From Tautonia rosea (GTDB lineage: Bacteria > Planctomycetota > Planctomycetia > Isosphaerales > Isosphaeraceae): a DNA stretch of 64,000 nt. A program made the position numbers and the translations under genes. The stretch spans positions 312,001 to 376,000 of the forward strand of contig NZ_JABBYO010000008.1 in assembly GCF_012958305.1 (NCBI RefSeq). The letters run 5' to 3'. Below are positions 1-8,220 of this stretch, in pieces. Every line of letters starts with the position of its first letter. Within the stretch, counting starts at the first letter, position 1. A model generated the notes under the pieces. It was not told where the DNA came from. It saw nothing but the letters and a program-made list of their open reading frames with translations, and did no database searches.

Positions 1-290
1 AGGCATCATTCTGTCCGCCAGACTCACGTGTTGAGCCTCCAGCCCCCCACCCCCACCCGACCTTCGGCCACCCGCTCCCACGAGTCAGGAGACAGAACGA
101 ACGGGCTTGTCGCTCGCTCGCGCGGGTTGAGTTCTTGCTCACTCGCCCCGCAATCGGGGCGAGGGGTCTTCGTCCGGATCGCCAGGCCTGGCGATGACGT
201 CACGGCCCCCTCACTCAGTATTCGGCCACCCGTTCTCCTCACAAGCGAGCGAGGGAACAGGTGCTGAGTGAAGAGGCGTTCATTCGCGAA
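1..290. other. Intergenic stretch, no gene seen
   Basis: No convincing reading frame. It holds a hairpin with 8-base arms (142-149 and 156-163) and a perfect 18-base palindrome at 178-195. The hairpin lies about 130 bases beyond the peroxiredoxin stop and could end its transcript, but there is no T-run, so that role is a guess. Confidence 0.5.
142..163. terminator. Hairpin downstream of peroxiredoxin gene
   Basis: The arms CTCGCCCC and GGGGCGAG enclose a six-base loop. The position is 3' of the minus-strand peroxiredoxin gene. It lacks a T-tract, so it may equally be a repeat element. Confidence 0.3.
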
Positions 291-836
291 TCAGACCTTG
301 ATCGTCTCTTCACCCTTCTTCCAGTTGCACGGGCAAAGCTCGCCCGACTGCAAGGCGTCGAGCACCCGGACGATCTCGTCGACGTTCCGGCCCACCGACA
401 GGCCATTCGCCGTGGCGAACTGGATCGTCCCCTCAGGGTCGACAATAAACGTCGCTCGCAGGCAAACCCCTTCCTCGGGGTGCAAAATCCCCAGGTCGGC
501 GGCCAGCTTCTGGGCGCCAATCAGCGGGTACTTTAGCCCCTTCAGGTCCTCGTGCGACTGGCACCAGGCCAGGTGGCTAAACTCGTTATCCGTGCTGCCG
601 CCCACAACCATCGCGTCGCGATCCTTGAACTCGCCGAGCCGCTTGTTGAACTCGGCAATCTCGGTCGGGCATACAAACGTGAAGTCTTTCGGATAAAAGA
701 AATAGACGATCCACTGATCCCGGAATGAGTTGTTGTCAAAGGTCGTCAGGCTGTCCTTCGCAGCCCCCACGCAGCCGTGGGCTTGAAACTTCGGGAAGCT
801 CTGTCCAACGGTCAGCACGGCACCCTTCCTCCGCAT
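291..836 (-). CDS. ahpC: AhpC-type peroxiredoxin
   Basis: A 181-residue thiol peroxidase expected to reduce hydrogen peroxide and organic hydroperoxides in the cytoplasm. The peroxidatic cysteine is residue 56 in FTFVCPTE. The C-terminal CPCNWKKGEET (from residue 168) matches the place of the resolving cysteine in AhpC, with one additional Cys. The ATG at 836 is preferred because the thioredoxin fold starts just after it; an in-frame TTG at 908 would add 24 residues of no recognisable character. No ahpF-type reductase gene is nearby, so the electron donor is unknown. It is divergent from an OxyR-like gene, which is the classical regulatory arrangement for peroxide defence. Confidence 0.93.
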   Translation of the reverse strand: MRRKGAVLTVGQSFPKFQAHGCVGAAKDSLTTFDNNSFRDQWIVYFFYPKDFTFVCPTEIAEFNKRLGEFKDRDAMVVGGSTDNEFSHLAWCQSHEDLKGLKYPLIGAQKLAADLGILHPEEGVCLRATFIVDPEGTIQFATANGLSVGRNVDEIVRVLDALQSGELCPCNWKKGEETIKV

Positions 837-972
837 CGCATGTGGCAAAACACGATCGGCCGGTCCCCCCGGCCCGACGCCTGTTCGCGGCGCGTCCTTC
901 TTGCTCAAGTTATAGGAGATCCAGTTCGATAAGTCGAATGGATTTTCCCGATCGGTTTGATAAACTTTGCTT
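837..972. promoter_or_regulatory. Divergent ahpC/oxyR control region
   Basis: This 136-base gap separates the two divergent genes. It contains the inverted repeat TTCGA-TAAG-TCGAA at 925-938, and a weaker ATC...GAT pair at 951-961 lies about two helical turns away. Paired sites are typical of LysR tetramers, so these are candidate OxyR sites. This is inference from shape and position only. Confidence 0.4.
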
Positions 973-1854
973 ATGGATATCGTCCAGCTTCGCTCGTTCC
1001 TGAAAATCGCCGACCTGGGCAGCTTTACGAAGGCGGCCGAGGAGCTGGGGGTCTCTCAGCCGGCGCTCAGCCAGCAGATGGCCCGGCTTGAGGCCGAGCT
1101 GGGCCGGCCGGTCCTGGAGCGTGCCGGACGGACGGTCCGCCTGACCGAGGCCGGCCTCCTCCTCCTACCCCGGGCCGAGCGCATCCTCGCCCTGGCCGAT
1201 GACACCCGCCGCGAGCTGCTCGACGACGGCCGGGCCGGCCGGGTGGTCGTGGCGGCGATCCCGACGATCGCCCCGTTCCTGCTCCCCCCCGTGCTCCGCG
1301 AGTACCGCCGGGAGCATCCGGGGGCCTCAGTCCAGGTCGATGAGGAAGTCACCGAGACCCTCCTCCGGCGCTGCCAGCGCGGCGAGATCGACGTCGGCGT
1401 CTTCGCCCTCCCGGCCGAGGCCCCGCCTTCGCTCGAGGTCGAGCCCCTGTTCGAGGAGGAGCTGGTCCTCGCCCTTCCGGCCGACCACCCGCTTGCCCGG
1501 CTCGACGCCGTGCCGCTCGACGCCGTCCGGGGCGAGCCGTTCGTCCTGCTCGGCGAGGGGCATTGCCTCTCCGACCACATCCGCAGCTTCTGCCAGCAAC
1601 GCGCCGTCCAGCCGATCAGCACCGGCAAGACCGGCCAGCTTGCGACCGTCCAGGAGCTCGTCGCCCTCGGCCACGGCGTCTCGTTCGTCCCCGAGATGGC
1701 TCGCCGTGTCGATGCCAGCCCCCACCGCTCCTACCGCTCCATGCTCGGCGACCGCCCCCGCCGCACCATTGCCGCCTGCTGGAACCCCGACCGCTACCAG
1801 ACCCGCCTCGCCCGCGCCTTCCTGGAACTCCTCCTCGCCTACCGTCCTGGCTGA
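973..1854 (+). CDS. oxyR: OxyR-like LysR-family peroxide sensor
   Basis: A 293-residue LysR-type regulator. The winged helix-turn-helix is at residues 1-60 (SFTKAAEELGVSQPALSQQ) and is followed by a periplasmic-binding-type sensor domain. Residues C198 and C207 lie in GHCLSDHIRSFC. This matches in spacing and position the C199/C208 pair of E. coli OxyR, which forms the peroxide-sensing disulfide. Together with divergence from ahpC this makes peroxide sensing likely, not just LysR membership. The ATG at 973 is chosen over the TTG at 967 because MDIVQLRSF is the usual start of the family. A nested inverted repeat follows the stop. Confidence 0.93.
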   Translation: MDIVQLRSFLKIADLGSFTKAAEELGVSQPALSQQMARLEAELGRPVLERAGRTVRLTEAGLLLLPRAERILALADDTRRELLDDGRAGRVVVAAIPTIAPFLLPPVLREYRREHPGASVQVDEEVTETLLRRCQRGEIDVGVFALPAEAPPSLEVEPLFEEELVLALPADHPLARLDAVPLDAVRGEPFVLLGEGHCLSDHIRSFCQQRAVQPISTGKTGQLATVQELVALGHGVSFVPEMARRVDASPHRSYRSMLGDRPRRTIAACWNPDRYQTRLARAFLELLLAYRPG

Positions 1855-1875
1855 TCCCTTCAAGAAATGATTGAT

Positions 1876-1950
1876 TCTCGTAGGGTGTGTCGAGCCCTCG
1901 ATGACGCACCTCCCCTAATTGGGTGTGTCATCGCGACACACCCTACGAGA
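1876..1950. repeat. Nested inverted repeat (family A, copy 1)
   Basis: Perfect 17-base outer arms lie at 1876-1892 and 1934-1950 (core TAGGGTGTGTCG). Inside them are imperfect arms CGATGACGCACC and GGTGTGTCATCG, so the whole can fold as a cruciform or branched hairpin. A related half-unit occurs at 4685-4740. Confidence 0.8.
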
Positions 1951-2004
1951 CTTTATCTGTGGAATCCATCGACTTTGCGGACTTCGGACTAGGAAAACGT
2001 AGAA

Positions 2005-2051
2005 TGTCCCCAATAGCTCTGTGTCCCCAATAGCTCTGTCCCCAATAGCTC
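2005..2051. repeat. Three direct copies of a 15-base unit
   Basis: TGTCCCCAATAGCTC occurs at 2005-2019, 2022-2036 and 2037-2051 without a mismatch. Its function is unknown. Confidence 0.85.
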
Positions 2052-2517
2052 GTGGCTGGTGTCGTGTCGACCCCCGTGGGCCGACGCGGGGCCGTTGCCT
2101 CACCCGACTGGGGTCAGGATGAGCCCAGCCCCCCCGCCGTGCTTGACGCGTTTGGGTGTTCCCACGCCCGATCGCCCTTCGTTGTTAGGTGGCACTGATG
2201 ACTTCACCCAGTGCAAGCTGATCGCAGGTGGTTCCAGGCGTTGCGTGATCCCAGGCGACGGTTGTGTGTGTCGAGGTGGAACGTGTCGCGAAGCGTGGTT
2301 CCGCCGACGAAGAAGCTGGGGTCGTTGTTTGGATTGATGATATCGTACACTGGTGAAGTCGCCAGTGCCACCCGGCGGCCACTCCTCCAAGACACGGGCA
2401 CTGATACCATTGAGGTAAGAGCAATCAAGGGGTCCGGTCAGAACAAGCAGACCCTGAAGACATTGACGAAATCCATTACGGTCCAGTAGCCATTCGTATC
2501 CTGGCGAACAATCCGCC

Positions 2518-2612
2518 GGGTGCCCCGGGTTCCGCGCAGCGAACCCCGGGCGGAGCCGCATGGGCCAGCCATCCCCTGACCCGGGGTCCGCTGCGCGGAA
2601 CCCGGGGCACCC
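2518..2612. repeat. Long inverted repeat with 33-base arms (family B)
   Basis: The arms at 2518-2550 and 2580-2612 are complementary at 32 of 33 positions. Each arm is itself close to palindromic around CGCGCAGCG, so each can form its own hairpin. This is a REP-like intergenic element or a strong transcript end between oxyR and the gene read from the other side. Confidence 0.85.
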
Positions 2613-2662
2613 GGGGCACGCCGCGCTTTGCCCCGGCCACCCAGTCGACGAGAGGACTTCTC

Positions 2663-3565
2663 CTAGGGTTTTTCCTCGGGTTCCGGCTCCTTGGGCTCGA
2701 CGATCGGCCCCGGGGGGCGGGCATCAACGACGACCCGCTCGGCCGTCTCGCCGGGCTCGACGGCGACGATCACGGCCCCCTGCCAGGGCTCGGCCGGTTT
2801 CTGCCAGAGTGTCGGGTCGGGGTTCTCCCGGTCGAGGCTCGGGACATGAGGATCCTTCGACCCGTCGTGCCCGGCCTTCAGGCCGTAGCGGCCGGGAGGC
2901 AGGCGGTCGAACCGGAACGCGCCATCGGGGCTCGCCAGGGTCTCGCGCCGAACCACACCGTCGTCGAAGAGGACCACCCAGATCTGCCCGGCCATCGCCT
3001 CGGGAACGTGCTCGACCATCCCTTCGATCGACCCATGCTCAAGCACGGGGATCTCGACCTCGACCTCCCGATCGTCCCGGCCGATGTCCAGTGGCCCGAC
3101 CACCGCCGAGGCGCCGTCGGTCCCGTCATAGACCAGGAACCAGGAGCCCCACCGCGTGTCGATCGCCAGGTCGTCGATGGCGAACGAGCCGTCGGCCTCG
3201 ACGCGGCTCCAGGCCCATTCGTACCCGTTCATCGGCACGGTCCGCCCGCGGCGGATCGCCGCGTTGACCCGGTTCATCTCCTTCCGACGCGTCTGCCAGG
3301 CCCCGACCCGGCCCCCCTCGGCGATCGGCTCGCCGTCCCGGGTGACGACGCCCGCGATCCGGGTCGTCTGCCGCTTCGCCGCCTCGCTCTCGGCGCGGGT
3401 CAGCTCGATGACGATGTCGGAAAGACTCTGGTTGGCGTCGACTTCGCCCAGGAAAATCTCCCCGTCCAGGTAACCTTCGGCCGTGACGCCGATGTGGTAC
3501 TCGTCCGCCTTGCCTTCGTAGGTGATGCCGAACCGCCCGGGTTCGGACTGCGAGAACTCGCTCAG
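2663..3565 (-). pseudogene. C-terminal part of carboxypeptidase-regulatory-like protein, after in-frame TGA
   Basis: This continues, in the same frame and without any other stop, from the gene at 3566-4543. Reading through the TGA at 3566-3568 gives LSEFSQSEPGRFG and then about 300 residues of further beta-sandwich-like repeats ending at 2663. A separate small gene could start at the ATG at 3277, but residues translated from 3565 to 3278 (for example GITYEGKADEYHIGV) have the same character as the flanks, so a single interrupted gene is the simpler reading. The cause may be a point mutation, a sequencing error or readthrough. Confidence 0.75.
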
Positions 3566-4543
3566 TCACCCATAAAGGGAGTACGTCCCGTCCGGGTGCC
3601 GCTCGACCGTGCAGAGCGTCGCCGTGCTGATCTCGACCGGCTCTCCCGACTCGGCGTCGACGACATTCCCCTCGATCAGGAAGGCCCGCGTCACGACGAT
3701 CCGCAGATCCTCGCGCGCCGGGCCGAGTGTGATCGGCTCGGGGGCGAAGAAGTCATTCGCATCGAGCCGCAGCTCCTTCGCGTTTTCCCCCACGCCGTGG
3801 ACGACGAACCGGCCGTCCTCGCCCGAGAAGGCCGGATTCTCATAATCGTAATCGACCATGATCCGGACATCCGGAGCAGGCTCCCCCTCGTGATCGACCA
3901 CGACCCCTCGGATCGGGACCTCGTCGGCCATCGCCACGTCGCCGAGATCGGCCTCGGGGGTTCCCGGCTGGGACCATTCCCCGCAAAAGGTACGGGCCTT
4001 TCCCGGGGCGGTCAGGGCAAACTGGGCCTGGCCAGCGGGCAAGGGCGGGGTGACGAACCGCCCGTCGTCATCGGAAACGAGCGTCCAAACGGTCTGATGC
4101 GACGAGACCGTGTGGCCGAGCATGAAGCGATACAGCTCGAGGTCAATCGTCGCCCCGGCGATTGGACGCCCCTCGGCGTCGACAGCCCGGCCGGTCATCG
4201 TTGTGCCGGGCAGGAGCGGGAGCGGATCGAGTTCGCGATCGGCCCCGACGAAGACAAGCACCCCTTCGCGGTGCTCCCGGGCCAGGCCGGGGCCCTCCGC
4301 CCAGACTTCGATCGCCCGGCCCTCCTCGATCGGCCCAAGGCGGAAGCGGCCCTCCTCGTCGGCGGTCGCCTCGCCGACCCCTTCCCGCTCCCGGATCGCC
4401 CAGACCCTCGCCCCGCCCACCGGGCCGCCCAGATGGTCAACCACCCGGCCCGAGATCGTCCCACCCGCCGAGACCTCCTCGTCCCCATCACCCCCCCCAA
4501 ACAGGGCGGCGACGAGCAAAAACAGACCCAGATGTCCCGACAT
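3566..4543 (-). CDS. Secreted carboxypeptidase-regulatory-like (beta-sandwich) protein, N-terminal part
   Basis: A hydrophobic N-terminus (MSGHLGLFLLVAALFGG) suggests export. It is followed by repeated motifs of the type GRVVDHLGGPVGGARVWA, GRAVDAEGRPIAGATI and GVVVDHEGEPAPDVRI. These are typical of carboxypeptidase-regulatory/CnaB-like beta-sandwich domains found in surface and periplasmic proteins. The frame ends at an in-frame TGA (3566-3568) after TYSLYG, but homologous-looking sequence continues to 2663, which would give about 626 residues in all. The start at 4543 has a good ribosome site (GGAGGAG, 8 bases upstream). No enzyme domain is visible; a structural or binding role is likely. 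Confidence 0.75.
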   Translation of the reverse strand: MSGHLGLFLLVAALFGGGDGDEEVSAGGTISGRVVDHLGGPVGGARVWAIREREGVGEATADEEGRFRLGPIEEGRAIEVWAEGPGLAREHREGVLVFVGADRELDPLPLLPGTTMTGRAVDAEGRPIAGATIDLELYRFMLGHTVSSHQTVWTLVSDDDGRFVTPPLPAGQAQFALTAPGKARTFCGEWSQPGTPEADLGDVAMADEVPIRGVVVDHEGEPAPDVRIMVDYDYENPAFSGEDGRFVVHGVGENAKELRLDANDFFAPEPITLGPAREDLRIVVTRAFLIEGNVVDAESGEPVEISTATLCTVERHPDGTYSLYG

Positions 4544-4684
4544 GCCGATTTCTCCTCCCTCTTGTGGGAACAAGGGACTTGCGATCCCCCAACCTCACGG
4601 ACCATCATCGACAACTGTCAGACCATCCGTCAAGGACCCGCTGCAACGCGCGGAGGCCGATTATGCGCCGTCGCTCTCGTCACC

Positions 4685-4740
4685 CGTAGGGTGCGGTCGA
4701 GTCTTCGATGACCCACCCCTCCCCTCGACTCGACTGCACC
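4685..4740. repeat. Intergenic repeat related to family A (copy 2)
   Basis: The stretch CGTAGGGTGCGGTCGAG..TTCGATGACCCACC closely follows the left half of the element at 1876-1950. It has its own arms, GGTGCGGTCGAGTC (4690-4703) and GACTCGACTGCACC (4727-4740), matching at 13 of 14 positions. It lies in the 278-base gap 4544-4821, which otherwise shows nothing. Confidence 0.7.
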
Positions 4741-4821
4741 AGGACGGACGCGAAAAAAAAGGGACACGAGGAGAAGGGAGCAACGAGCGGAACCCCTTTC
4801 TCCTGCAATTTGGCCAGAGCG

Positions 4822-5313
4822 TCAGCGCGAGCCCGGCATCTCGGCGATAGTCCTCGAGTCGTTTGAGAACCAGGCGCGGACGAGTCTGTCCGAGGGATTC
4901 GTCTGGAAAGGCCCCGTTTCGGGATCGGTCGCGAACACGAGCTGGATCATGGCTTTCGATCGGCGGATGGTCACCGGCCCCACCGGGCCACCTCCGATGG
5001 AAGCACGGATGACGACCGGTCGCGGCGACCGGACGTAATAGGTTTCGCGAATGCGATGCGCGCCCGCGCTGCCCAGGTGAAACCTGGCATCGGTTCCCCC
5101 CCGGAGCCACGACGTCTCCAGGCCCAGGATCTCCCGGGTCTGCTCCCGGGTCATCCCGGGTCGGAGCCGCTCGATGCGCTTCGGGATGCCATCGACGACG
5201 AATCGGGGGGGCAGGCCGTCCCGGAACTCTCTCGCGACGAAAAGGGCGACGGCGACAACCGCCACAAGACAGATCATCCCCCGGACGGTGAGCCGAACGC
5301 GGGGCAGTCGCAT
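4822..5313 (-). CDS. Small membrane-anchored protein with BamE/SmpA-like motif
   Basis: A 163-residue protein with one N-terminal membrane segment (residues 13-28, ICLVAVVAVALFVA) and a soluble remainder. The stretch IERLRPGMTREQTREILG resembles the G-M-T-x-x-Q-V-x-x-x-LG pattern of BamE/SmpA-type domains, which often bind partner proteins in the envelope. It has no lipobox cysteine, unlike true BamE. The start at 5313 has GGAGG 9 bases upstream; longer frames from 5424 add a Ser/Arg-rich lead with no support. The stop lies 129 bases from the stop-proximal side of the next minus-strand gene's start region, so co-transcription with 5442-6872 is possible. Function is not known. Confidence 0.7.
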   Translation of the reverse strand: MRLPRVRLTVRGMICLVAVVAVALFVAREFRDGLPPRFVVDGIPKRIERLRPGMTREQTREILGLETSWLRGGTDARFHLGSAGAHRIRETYYVRSPRPVVIRASIGGGPVGPVTIRRSKAMIQLVFATDPETGPFQTNPSDRLVRAWFSNDSRTIAEMPGSR

Positions 5314-5441
5314 CGCCGGGCCTCCGTGAGATCGGCACAACCTCGTGGTTGAGCACTCAGTCGCCCCGATCCGGGATCGATCCGGGATCCCAGAGAGGAA
5401 CCCAGATCGACCCGATCGGAACACGAGGACGACGCCTACCC

Positions 5442-6872
5442 TCAGTCGGCCGCGTCTCCCGAGGGATCACGCGGGGCATAGCGGGCGCGGTCGGCGTCGG
5501 TGGCGGGAACGAACTCATAAATGCCGATGCACATCTCGTCGTTCGTCTGGTCGCCCCAACGGACGAGGACCGGGGGGTGGCTCGGGTTGTTCGGGTTCTC
5601 GGCCGAGTTGTCGAAGTGGGCGACCATCTCGAACCAGGTCCCCTCGGGCAGGAAGACGGGCTCGGCCAGGGCGTAGGTCCCCTGCCAGTTGAAGTCCCAG
5701 CGGTCGATCCGAATGATCGGCACGCGGGTCTCATCGGGCAAGACGGCGGTCATGGTGAAGTCCTTGCCCAGCCAGTGCATGTGCGGCATGACGGCCGTCA
5801 AGAGGATGTCTCGGCCGAGCGGACGGCCCATCACGCCTCCCTGGCGCGTCGATCCTTTCACCTGATAGTTCGCCTCGCCGGGGGGGATCGAGATCACCTC
5901 GCGCATGAACTCGTTCAATCCCGGCCGCCCCCCTTTCTCCTGCATCGCCGCGCGGGCCTTCATCACCTGAAACATCGAGACGTCCGGAAAGACGAACCCG
6001 GTGCGCACCTCCCGGCCGAGCGGTTCGTCGGAGAGATAAAGGCCGATCGCCGTCGCGTCCTCCTCCACCTTGCCGCTCTTGTGGTAGTGGACCTGGATCA
6101 ACACGTCGGCCCCCTTCGGCAAGAGGTAGCCGGAATCCTCGGGCGCCTCGCGAGGTGTGCTGCCCGGCACCCAGATCGGCAGGAACGACCGGATCGGCAC
6201 CCCGTCGCCAAACCCGCCGACGGCCGAGTAGCCGGGCGTCTCGTCCTGCGCATCCAGCTCCCGGGCACGGCCCGAGGCGTCGGTCGCGGCGATCACGTGG
6301 TGGACGACCGTCCGGTTGCCCGGCTTGAAGTCGACCGCCCGGATCCACCGGTCCTCGGCCAGGTCCGTCGGCAACACGAAGACGCGGAACTCATCCTCCC
6401 CTTCAGCCCCGAGCGTGTACGGCTCGGCCATCGTCAGGATCAGGTCCGGCTCTCCCATCGGCCAGTCGCCGGCAAACGTGCGTGGCTCGGGGGCGTCGGC
6501 CGGGTTCCCTTCGGGGGTGTCGGCGTCGAGCCAGCGCTGAAGGGTCTCAATCTCGTCGTCCGAAAGGATCCGCTCCTCCCGAAACGGCCCGCCGAACTCC
6601 TTCGAGGCCGGCCACGGGGGCATCCGACGCTCCTCGACCACCAGCAACAGGTCCGACGCCCGACGCCTCGCGTGGTCGTACTCCAGCAGCGAGAACGGTG
6701 CGACCTGACCCGGCCGGTGGCAGTCCTGACAGTGGCGCTGAAGGATCGGCGCGACGTCTCGATGATAGGTCGGGGCCTCCGAAGGCTCCTCACCCGCGGC
6801 CGTTCCTCGATCTCCCAGACCGGCGGCCAGCAGCGCAGCGGCCAGGATTCCCACGATCGCAAACCGAGTCAT
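5442..6872 (-). CDS. Exported cytochrome c / type II copper monooxygenase-like fusion
   Basis: A 476-residue protein with a signal peptide (RFAIVGILAAALLAAGL). It has a c-type heme site CQDCH near residue 50 and then a region like the two copper domains of ascorbate-dependent monooxygenases of the PHM/DBM type: TVVHHVIA, VHYHKSGK, MPHMHWLGKD and a late NDEMCIGIYEF. Planctomycetes carry many such fusions, and their substrates are unknown. Heme plus copper suggests a periplasmic redox enzyme fed by electron transfer. The start at 6872 follows GGAGGA with 8-base spacing; the longer frame from 6941 would spoil the signal peptide. Confidence 0.85.
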   Translation of the reverse strand: MTRFAIVGILAAALLAAGLGDRGTAAGEEPSEAPTYHRDVAPILQRHCQDCHRPGQVAPFSLLEYDHARRRASDLLLVVEERRMPPWPASKEFGGPFREERILSDDEIETLQRWLDADTPEGNPADAPEPRTFAGDWPMGEPDLILTMAEPYTLGAEGEDEFRVFVLPTDLAEDRWIRAVDFKPGNRTVVHHVIAATDASGRARELDAQDETPGYSAVGGFGDGVPIRSFLPIWVPGSTPREAPEDSGYLLPKGADVLIQVHYHKSGKVEEDATAIGLYLSDEPLGREVRTGFVFPDVSMFQVMKARAAMQEKGGRPGLNEFMREVISIPPGEANYQVKGSTRQGGVMGRPLGRDILLTAVMPHMHWLGKDFTMTAVLPDETRVPIIRIDRWDFNWQGTYALAEPVFLPEGTWFEMVAHFDNSAENPNNPSHPPVLVRWGDQTNDEMCIGIYEFVPATDADRARYAPRDPSGDAAD

Positions 6873-7207
6873 CCTTGCAATCCTCCTGAAGACACCACCG
6901 AAGCCACGCAACCACTCGAACACCAGAAGGATCGGGCGCACCGAGACCCGTTAAGCCTCGCGGCCGATCGTCAGACATACTCCATCCTGCCCATCCAGGT
7001 TTCATCGGCAAGGGGCGAATCCTCCCGTTTTTTTGGCGAATCGATCGAAAAACGGATCGAGCCCGCCGCCTCGGCTGGTCAAGCCTGAGCGAATCCAGTA
7101 CGATCCGCCTCGATTCCGGGCCAATGCTGCCCGATGGCCGGACCGCGCCCTGTTTCTGGACGATGCTCCGGCCGAACCCGAACGACCCGATCCCGGAGGG
7201 ACGCGGA

Positions 7208-8206
7208 ATGCGACGGATCGCTCCCCTGATCGTCGGCCTCCTCGCCGCAGTCGGCCCGATGGCCGAGGCCAAGGGCCAGGCGACCCCCTCAACTCCAGGC
7301 CAGGCCCCCCGCCCCCAGGCCGGCGCCGGTGTCGGTGCTGGAGCAAGGACGACTCCCCCTGCCCCGGCCATCCCCGGCCCATCCCGCGACGCAACGTACG
7401 ACCCATCCGTGCAACGCGCCTCAGCCCCGGCTTCGGCCCCGGCTCAGGATTCCGCCCCCGATCAAGCGCCGAGCGATCCCGAACTCGACGCTGTGCTCGG
7501 CCGTTGGGAACAGACCAGCGGCAAGATCGAAACCCTCTACGCCACCTTCGAGCAGGTCGACGAGATGACCATCGTCGGCGACCGCAAGGTCTACAAGGGG
7601 GCCGCCTACCTCCGCCGGCCGAACCTCGTCGTCCTGCAACTGGAGAAGCAGACCGGCGACGAGGGCGACGAGAAATTCGTCTTCGACCGCCGCATCCTCG
7701 CCAACGGCGGCGAGGTCGTCGAGTTCGACGGCGCGCTCCGCCAGATCACCATCTTCCCCCTGCCCAAGGACGCCCAGCAGCGTGCCCTGGAAGAAGGCCC
7801 CCTGCCCTTCCTCTTTCGCATGAACATCGAGGACTTCAAGCGCCGCTACCGCGCCAACCTCATGCCGCCGAACCAGGAAGGCACCCACCGCATCGCCATC
7901 TACCCGAAGATCGCCGCCGACCGCGACGCCTTCTCCGTCGCCGTCCTAATCCTCGACGCCAAGACCCTCCAGCCGAAGAGCATCCACACCCTCGCCCCCA
8001 ACGGCAAGGACAAGCAGAACTACTACATCAAGGAACTTAAGGCCAACGTCGCCATCAAGCCCGAGCTGTTCGTCTGGGACTCCGCCAAGGCCCAGCAGGC
8101 CCAGAAAGACGGCTGGCGGATCGTCCGCAACCCCGACCAGCCCGGCGTCCAGCCCCCTCCCAGCGAGATCGGCCGCCAGGACGCCCTCGAACCCATCCCC
8201 CGCTAA
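7208..8206 (+). CDS. Exported TIGR03009-like planctomycete protein (LolA-like fold)
   Basis: A 332-residue protein with a signal peptide (RRIAPLIVGLLAAVGPMAEA), then a Pro/Ala-rich linker to about residue 95, then a conserved domain with LYATFEQVDEMTIVGDRKVYKGAAYLRRPN. That pattern is like LolA-type lipoprotein carriers and the planctomycete family TIGR03009. The role may be binding of a lipid or lipoprotein in the periplasm, but this is inference from fold resemblance. The ATG at 7208 is preferred because the signal peptide follows at once; an in-frame ATG at 7124 gives a lead of no recognisable type. It stands alone, with a palindromic repeat after the stop. Confidence 0.8.
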   Translation: MRRIAPLIVGLLAAVGPMAEAKGQATPSTPGQAPRPQAGAGVGAGARTTPPAPAIPGPSRDATYDPSVQRASAPASAPAQDSAPDQAPSDPELDAVLGRWEQTSGKIETLYATFEQVDEMTIVGDRKVYKGAAYLRRPNLVVLQLEKQTGDEGDEKFVFDRRILANGGEVVEFDGALRQITIFPLPKDAQQRALEEGPLPFLFRMNIEDFKRRYRANLMPPNQEGTHRIAIYPKIAADRDAFSVAVLILDAKTLQPKSIHTLAPNGKDKQNYYIKELKANVAIKPELFVWDSAKAQQAQKDGWRIVRNPDQPGVQPPPSEIGRQDALEPIPR

Positions 8207-8220
8207 GCCGCCCCCTTCCG

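Larger units (their letters stand above)
1855..2662. other. Repeat-rich intergenic region
   Basis: No gene is supported. It contains a nested inverted repeat (1876-1950), three copies of a 15-base unit (2005-2051) and a long inverted repeat (2518-2612). Between 2100 and 2500 the sequence has lower G+C and open frames on both strands (for example minus 2204-2428), none of which I can assign. A decayed gene or mobile-element remnant is possible but not shown. Confidence 0.5.

Noticed and set aside
2100-2561. Overlapping short frames on both strands between two repeats
   Set aside because: None has a start signal or recognisable motif, and frames shift along the stretch. A decayed gene is possible but cannot be shown.
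3566-3568. Selenocysteine at the in-frame TGA
   Set aside because: The family has no redox or selenoprotein members, the residue after LYG is not in a cysteine-like motif, and I saw no clear SECIS hairpin just downstream.
3126-3569. A 147-codon minus-strand frame over the TGA site
   Set aside because: It is in another frame than the flanking beta-sandwich sequence and is Arg/Gly/Asp-rich, typical of a shadow.
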